A DNA stretch of 8,663 bases. Origin: an uncultured Bacteroidota bacterium. GTDB lineage: Bacteria > Bacteroidota > Bacteroidia > Chitinophagales > Chitinophagaceae. Below, piece after piece: positions 6,532 through 8,663 of the stretch; within the stretch, counting starts at the first letter, position 1, and each line of letters starts with the position of its first letter. Under the pieces are notes generated by a model. It saw only the letters and a program-made list of their open reading frames with translations, ran no database searches and had not been told where the DNA came from. Location of the stretch: the NCBI GenBank assembly GCA_903906615.1, contig CAIVKT010000312.1:1-8663 (forward strand), read 5' to 3'. Both the position numbers and the translations under genes were made by a program.

Positions 6532-8663
6532 TTGAGCGCCACCGTATTCCTGATAACGCCGCCCTTTACGCAGCTGAACACCCCCTACCCTGCCACGGCC
6601 TATCTGAAAGGTTTTCTGAACACCAAAAAGATAACCGCCTTCCAGGCCGACCTCGGCATTGAGGTGACTGTGGCTTTGTTCTCGAAAAACGGCCTGCAAA
6701 AGTTATTCAGCCAAATAGATACAACCGCCGAATGGCCGGAAAATATAGCAAGAATATTATCCCTCAAAGAAGATTACATACAAACCATAGACTCTGCCAT
6801 ACAATTTCTGCAAGGCAATGCCCCTACTCTTGCTCACCGCATTTGTAAGCGTAACTTCCTGCCGGAGGCATCACGCTTTGCGCAAATAGATGATATGGTG
6901 TGGGCCTTCGGGGCTATGGGGGTGCAGGACAAAGCCAAGCACCTGGCCACTATGTACCTCGAAGACCTGGCCGACCTGATCAAAGAATGCGTGGACGATC
7001 ATTTTGGGTTCAGCCGCTATGCCGAAAGGCTGGGACGATCTGCTAACAGCTTTGATGAGCTATATGAAGCTTTGCAGCAGCCCTATACCTATATTGACCA
7101 CATACTGCTTGATATATTACAAGTGCGGATGGCCGAAGTGCAACCGCATCTTGTAGCCATATCGGTACCCTTTCCCGGTAACCTATATGCCGCATTCCGT
7201 TGCGCGCAATGGGTGAAAAGGAATTATCCTGATATAAAAGTGACCATGGGCGGCGGCTTTCCTAATACCGAATTGCGCTCTTTAACTGACGTAAGGGTAA
7301 TGGAATTCTTTGATTTCATAACACTTGATGATGGCGAAGCGCCCATAGAAAACATGCTGCAACACATAGCCGGGAACAAGCCTGTTGAAGAGCTGAAAAG
7401 AACCTTCACGCTACTTAATGGTGCTGTGACCTACATCAACAACCAGGCCTGCGGCGACTATAAGCAGGGACAGGTGGATACGCCCGACTATAGCGACCTG
7501 TTGCTGGATAAATACATATCGGCCATAGAAATAGTGAACCCCATGCACAGCCTGTGGAGCGATGGCCGCTGGAACAAGCTGACCATGGCGCACGGCTGTT
7601 ATTGGGGCAAGTGTACCTTCTGCGATACATCCCTGGACTACATACAACGCTATGAGCCACTCACGGCGCAGATACTCTGCAACCGCATGGAAGAGATCAT
7701 AGCACAGACGGGCGAAACAGGCTTTCACTTTGTAGATGAGGCCGCACCGCCGGCACTGATGCGCGAACTGGCTTTGGAAATAATCCGCCGCAAACTGGTG
7801 GTGAGCTGGTGGACCAACATACGCTTTGAGAAAAGTTTTACGCGAGATCTTTGTTTCCTCCTCAGTGAGTCGGGTTGCATAGCTGTTTCGGGAGGGCTTG
7901 AAGTGGCCTCTGACCGGCTGCTGGAGCTCATACAAAAAGGCATCACCGTAGCACAGGTAGCCAGGGTGAATAAACATTTTACCGAAGCCGGTACAATGGT
8001 ACACGCCTACCTTATGTACGGCTTCCCCACACAAACCGCACAGGAAACCATAGACTCTATGGAAATGGTGCGGCAGATGTTTCATACCGGCATTTTAAAG
8101 TCGGCCTTCTGGCACCAGTTTGCCATGACGGCCCATAGCCCCGTGGGCCTGAACCCTGAAAAGTATAAAGTAAAGAAACAAAGCGGCATAGGCACATTTG
8201 CCAATAACGACATTGTATATGCCGACCCTACCGGCGCTGATCACGATACCTTCACGCTAGGGCTGAAAAAATCACTGCTCAATTTTATGCACGGTGCGTG
8301 CTTCGACTACCCGCTACAGAAATGGTTTGAATTTAAAGTGCCGAAAACAACTGTTGACCCTGATTACATAACCAAAGCTTTGGAGGCCGATGAATACACC
8401 GCAGCAAAGCCCAATACAAAAGTAGTGTGGCTGGGGCATACACCATCTTTTGAAACCGTGACCAAATCAAAAAAGGGCAACCAATGGGAGATAGCTTCGC
8501 TTACCTTTCAGGGCCGGGGGGAAAGCCTTACTATTAAAACAGACCTTCCGCAAGGCAAATGGTTTGCAGGCATATTACAGCAGCTATCGGTACACAACCG
8601 GAAGACAATGACCATGCAGGAAGTGAAAGACAGCTATGAAGCCGAAGGGTTGGAAGACTTTGA
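6532..8663 (+). CDS. Cobalamin-binding-domain-type radical SAM protein, 3' end beyond the window
   Basis: There are 710 complete codons with no stop from TTG 6532 to the window edge. The predicted enzyme would cleave S-adenosylmethionine at a [4Fe-4S] cluster to make a radical; substrate and product are unknown. Numbering from TTG 6532, the first strand of a B12-binding-like Rossmann fold is FLITPPFTQLNTPYPATAYL (about 6-25). A helical insertion follows, and the fold resumes at LVAISVPFPGN (207-217), MGGGFPN (239-245) and DFITLDDGE (261-269). No DxHxxG cobalamin-ligand motif is seen. The radical SAM core carries HGCYWGKCTFCD with Cys356, Cys361 and Cys364, a CX4CX2C spacing in place of the common CX3CX2C. 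GFHFVDEA (397-404), SGGLEVASDRLLELIQKG (453-470) and YLMYGFPTQT (493-502) fit the later core strands. TTG is preferred because it follows the promoter box at the local spacing and puts VFLITPPF near the N-terminus. ATG 6502 would add 10 residues. The last part (EAEGLEDF) is probably close to the C-terminus. Confidence 0.9.
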   Translation, partial: MSATVFLITPPFTQLNTPYPATAYLKGFLNTKKITAFQADLGIEVTVALFSKNGLQKLFSQIDTTAEWPENIARILSLKEDYIQTIDSAIQFLQGNAPTLAHRICKRNFLPEASRFAQIDDMVWAFGAMGVQDKAKHLATMYLEDLADLIKECVDDHFGFSRYAERLGRSANSFDELYEALQQPYTYIDHILLDILQVRMAEVQPHLVAISVPFPGNLYAAFRCAQWVKRNYPDIKVTMGGGFPNTELRSLTDVRVMEFFDFITLDDGEAPIENMLQHIAGNKPVEELKRTFTLLNGAVTYINNQACGDYKQGQVDTPDYSDLLLDKYISAIEIVNPMHSLWSDGRWNKLTMAHGCYWGKCTFCDTSLDYIQRYEPLTAQILCNRMEEIIAQTGETGFHFVDEAAPPALMRELALEIIRRKLVVSWWTNIRFEKSFTRDLCFLLSESGCIAVSGGLEVASDRLLELIQKGITVAQVARVNKHFTEAGTMVHAYLMYGFPTQTAQETIDSMEMVRQMFHTGILKSAFWHQFAMTAHSPVGLNPEKYKVKKQSGIGTFANNDIVYADPTGADHDTFTLGLKKSLLNFMHGACFDYPLQKWFEFKVPKTTVDPDYITKALEADEYTAAKPNTKVVWLGHTPSFETVTKSKKGNQWEIASLTFQGRGESLTIKTDLPQGKWFAGILQQLSVHNRKTMTMQEVKDSYEAEGLEDF

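Noticed and set aside
7411..8085. A 224-aa open frame on the minus strand within the radical SAM region
   Set aside because: It is fully antisense to the plus-strand frame that carries the Cys cluster and core strands. Its translation shows no recognisable domain and is rich in His, Cys and Tyr, as expected of a shadow frame.

Overview
The window looks like the chromosome of a Bacteroidota bacterium, probably of the Chitinophagia/Sphingobacteriia type; that placement is an inference. Three things support it. Two secreted proteins end in a type A C-terminal sorting domain of the type IX secretion system (T9SS). Their predicted signal peptides are cut just before Gln. The likely promoters match the Bacteroidota -7 consensus TAnnTTTG, with AT-rich leaders and no Shine-Dalgarno sequence.

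Layout. (1) 1-918, + strand: the 3' part of an ADP-heptose epimerase gene (hldD/rfaD), a step in making the LPS inner-core heptose. (2) 920-5540, - strand: two tandem paralogous genes, each encoding a secreted FG-GAP/VCBS-repeat protein of about 760 aa. By hand count the proteins are about 82% identical, and they differ in length by only one 5-codon indel. The downstream copy ends 1 bp from the end of hldD, tail to tail. (3) 5608-6423, - strand: a classical short-chain dehydrogenase/reductase. (4) 6424-6531: a 108-bp divergent intergenic region with a putative promoter in each direction. (5) 6532-8663, + strand: a large cobalamin-binding-type radical SAM protein, open to the window end. Its first cluster-ligand spacing is CX4C rather than CX3C, and it probably starts at TTG.

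How the parts relate. The SDR gene and the two FG-GAP genes lie head to tail on one strand, but each has its own putative -7 element 17-18 nt before its start codon, so they need not form an operon. The duplication appears to include the promoter as well as the gene. No pathway visibly links the epimerase, the surface proteins, the SDR and the radical SAM enzyme, and no mobile element, RNA gene or CRISPR array is seen. The most notable items are the tandem T9SS-secreted pair, which has a Cys-framed variable patch and a homogenised tail, and the unassigned radical SAM enzyme.
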